Below, in pieces: positions 62,946 through 64,000 of a DNA stretch of 64,000 nt. This DNA is from Streptomyces albireticuli (GTDB lineage Bacteria; Actinomycetota; Actinomycetes; Streptomycetales; Streptomycetaceae). The notes under the pieces are model-generated. The model was not told where the DNA came from. It made no database searches and was given only the letters and a program-made list of their open reading frames with translations. Location: assembly GCF_021228125.1 (NCBI RefSeq), contig NZ_JAJQQS010000009.1:124001-188000 (forward strand), read 5' to 3'. A program made the position numbers and the translations under genes. Every line of letters starts with the position of its first letter. Position 1 is the stretch's first letter.

Positions 62946-63734
62946 GTGACTACCGCTGTATCGATTCCCAGGACCGGGGGCAGTGGAGGGCATACGGCCG
63001 TCGCGGCGAGCGCGCGTCAGGTCGTGAAGGCGTACGGATCCGGGGAGACCCGGGTCGTCGCCCTCGACCACGTGGACGTGGACATCGCCCGTGGGCAGTT
63101 CACCGCCATCATGGGCCCGTCCGGTTCCGGCAAGTCGACGCTGATGCACTGCCTGGCGGGTCTCGACACCGTCACCTCCGGGCAGATCCACATCGACGAC
63201 ACCGAGATAACCGGCCTCAAGGACAAGAAGCTCACCCAGCTGCGCCGGGACCGGATCGGCTTTATCTTCCAGGCGTTCAACCTGCTCCCGACGCTCAACG
63301 CGCTCGAGAACATCACGCTCCCCATGGACATCGCCGGCCGTAAGCCCGACCGGGTCTGGCTGGACCGGGTCGTGGAGACCGTCGGTCTCGCGGGGCGGCT
63401 CAAGCACCGTCCGAACCAGCTCTCCGGCGGTCAGCAGCAGCGCGTCGCCGTGGCCCGCGCCCTCGCCGCCCGGCCGGAGATCATCTTCGGTGACGAGCCG
63501 ACCGGCAACCTCGACTCGCGGGCCGGCGCCGAGGTGCTGGGCTTCCTGCGGCGCTCCGTGGACGAGCTGGGCCAGACCATCGTCATGGTCACCCACGACC
63601 CGGTGGCCGCCTCGTACGCCGACCGGGTGCTGTACCTGGCCGACGGGCGGATCGTCGACGAGATGTACAGCCCGACCGCGGACGCGGTCCTGGAGCGGAT
63701 GAAGCACTTCGACGCGCGCGGGCGGGTGTCGTGA
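62946..63734 (+). CDS. MacB/LolD-type ABC transporter ATPase
   Basis: This 262-residue ATPase has Walker A GPSGSGKST (about 57-65), a Q-loop FQAFNLLPTLNALENITLP, the signature LSGGQQQRVAVARAL (about 159-173), Walker B IIFGDEPTGNLDS and H-loop MVTHDPVAA. These are the signatures of the o228/MacB family that powers FtsX-like permeases. GTG 62946 follows AGAGGAG. Its TGA overlaps the GTG of the permease gene by 4 bp. Confidence 0.94.
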   Translation: MTTAVSIPRTGGSGGHTAVAASARQVVKAYGSGETRVVALDHVDVDIARGQFTAIMGPSGSGKSTLMHCLAGLDTVTSGQIHIDDTEITGLKDKKLTQLRRDRIGFIFQAFNLLPTLNALENITLPMDIAGRKPDRVWLDRVVETVGLAGRLKHRPNQLSGGQQQRVAVARALAARPEIIFGDEPTGNLDSRAGAEVLGFLRRSVDELGQTIVMVTHDPVAASYADRVLYLADGRIVDEMYSPTADAVLERMKHFDARGRVS

Positions 63735-64000
63735 CCGTCCTCCGCACCTCCCTGCGCAACTTCCTCGCCCACAAGGGGCGAATGGCGCTGTCCGCCGTGG
63801 CCGTCATGCTGTCGGTGGCGTTCGTCTGCGGCACGCTCGTCTTCACCGACACGATGACGGCGACGTTCGACAAGCTGTTCGCGTCCACCGCCTCCGACGT
63901 GGGCGTCAGCCCCGAGAAGAAGGACGACGCCCAGGAGACCGGCAAGCCGGAGACGCTCCCGGCGTCGCTCCGGGAGAAGCTGGCCGCCGTCGACGGCGTC
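63731..64000 (+). CDS. FtsX-type ABC permease, N-terminal part (runs off window)
   Basis: Ninety codons are visible. The protein starts TVLRTSLRNFLAHKGRMALS, followed by one TM helix (about 19-40, VAVMLSVAFVCGTLVF) and TDTMTATFDKLFASTASDVGV, the usual start of large two-cycle FtsX permeases. GTG 63731 overlaps the ATPase stop (GTGA). It forms an exporter or mechanotransmission complex with the preceding ATPase; the substrate is unknown. Confidence 0.9.
   Translation, partial: MTVLRTSLRNFLAHKGRMALSAVAVMLSVAFVCGTLVFTDTMTATFDKLFASTASDVGVSPEKKDDAQETGKPETLPASLREKLAAVDGV

Overview
The window is a 64-kb stretch of chromosome from a Streptomyces or a close relative. The evidence is very high G+C with strong third-codon G/C bias, frequent GTG/TTG starts with AGGAG-type ribosome sites, several probable leaderless promoters (TANNNT followed 6-7 nt later by the start codon), and gene blocks typical of actinomycetes: rsmI-tatD-rpfB-rsmA-ispE, galTEK, tamR/tam, ppc and glmU-prs-rplY-pth. 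It is core chromosome. I see no prophage, integron, insertion sequence, CRISPR array or rRNA operon.

Layout. 1-9.4 kb: the start of a tricorn-type protease gene, divergent from a TetR/MMPL exporter pair; a MarP-like periplasmic protease; a Nudix/XRE pair divergent from three very small genes; and an MFS exporter with a fused C-terminal winged-helix-like domain. 9.5-12.9 kb: an ECF cobalt/nickel transporter (cbiM, cbiQ, cbiO). 13-19.9 kb: serine hydrolase, SDR, protein O-mannosyltransferase, a transpeptidase PBP and an EamA transporter. 20-26.9 kb: rsmI, a zinc-ribbon-like protein, tatD, rpfB, rsmA and ispE. 27-35.7 kb: an acyltransferase carrying a repeat insertion, a large FtsX-type permease, an ABC-F ATPase and a PQQ-type propeller lipid-anchored or membrane-anchored protein. 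35.9-44.6 kb: two paralogous LuxR-type regulators flanking galTEK, tamR/tam, and a desaturase coupled to a TetR gene. 44.8-52.5 kb: ppc, then pth-rplY-prs-glmU on the minus strand, tRNA-Gln(UUG) and an HTH/LAGLIDADG-like protein. 52.7-64 kb: an orphan sensor kinase, a SUKH/deaminase/WHH toxin-immunity-like locus, a DivIVA-like coiled-coil protein, a lytic transglycosylase and the start of a MacB/FtsX ABC exporter.

How the genes work together. The central block couples ribosome maturation (RsmI, RsmA, Pth, bL25, tRNA-Gln) with cell-wall precursor supply and remodelling (GlmU, IspE, PBP, RpfB, transglycosylase, Pmt) and central metabolism (Ppc, Prs, galTEK, Tam). Many neighbours overlap by 4 bp (ATGA or GTGA), so translational coupling is common: XRE/Nudix, rpfB/rsmA, galT/galE/galK, desaturase/TetR and the terminal ABC pair.

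Two things stand out. First, the 54.2-59.4 kb locus has toxin-like domains (YwqJ deaminase, WHH nuclease, a second deaminase) next to or fused with SUKH immunity domains on proteins that lack any visible export signal. Second, a long nested palindromic element occurs in at least five copies at 3' ends of genes: between cbiQ and cbiO, and after the PBP, rsmI, ispE and the first LuxR gene. One copy supplies the stop codon of ispE.
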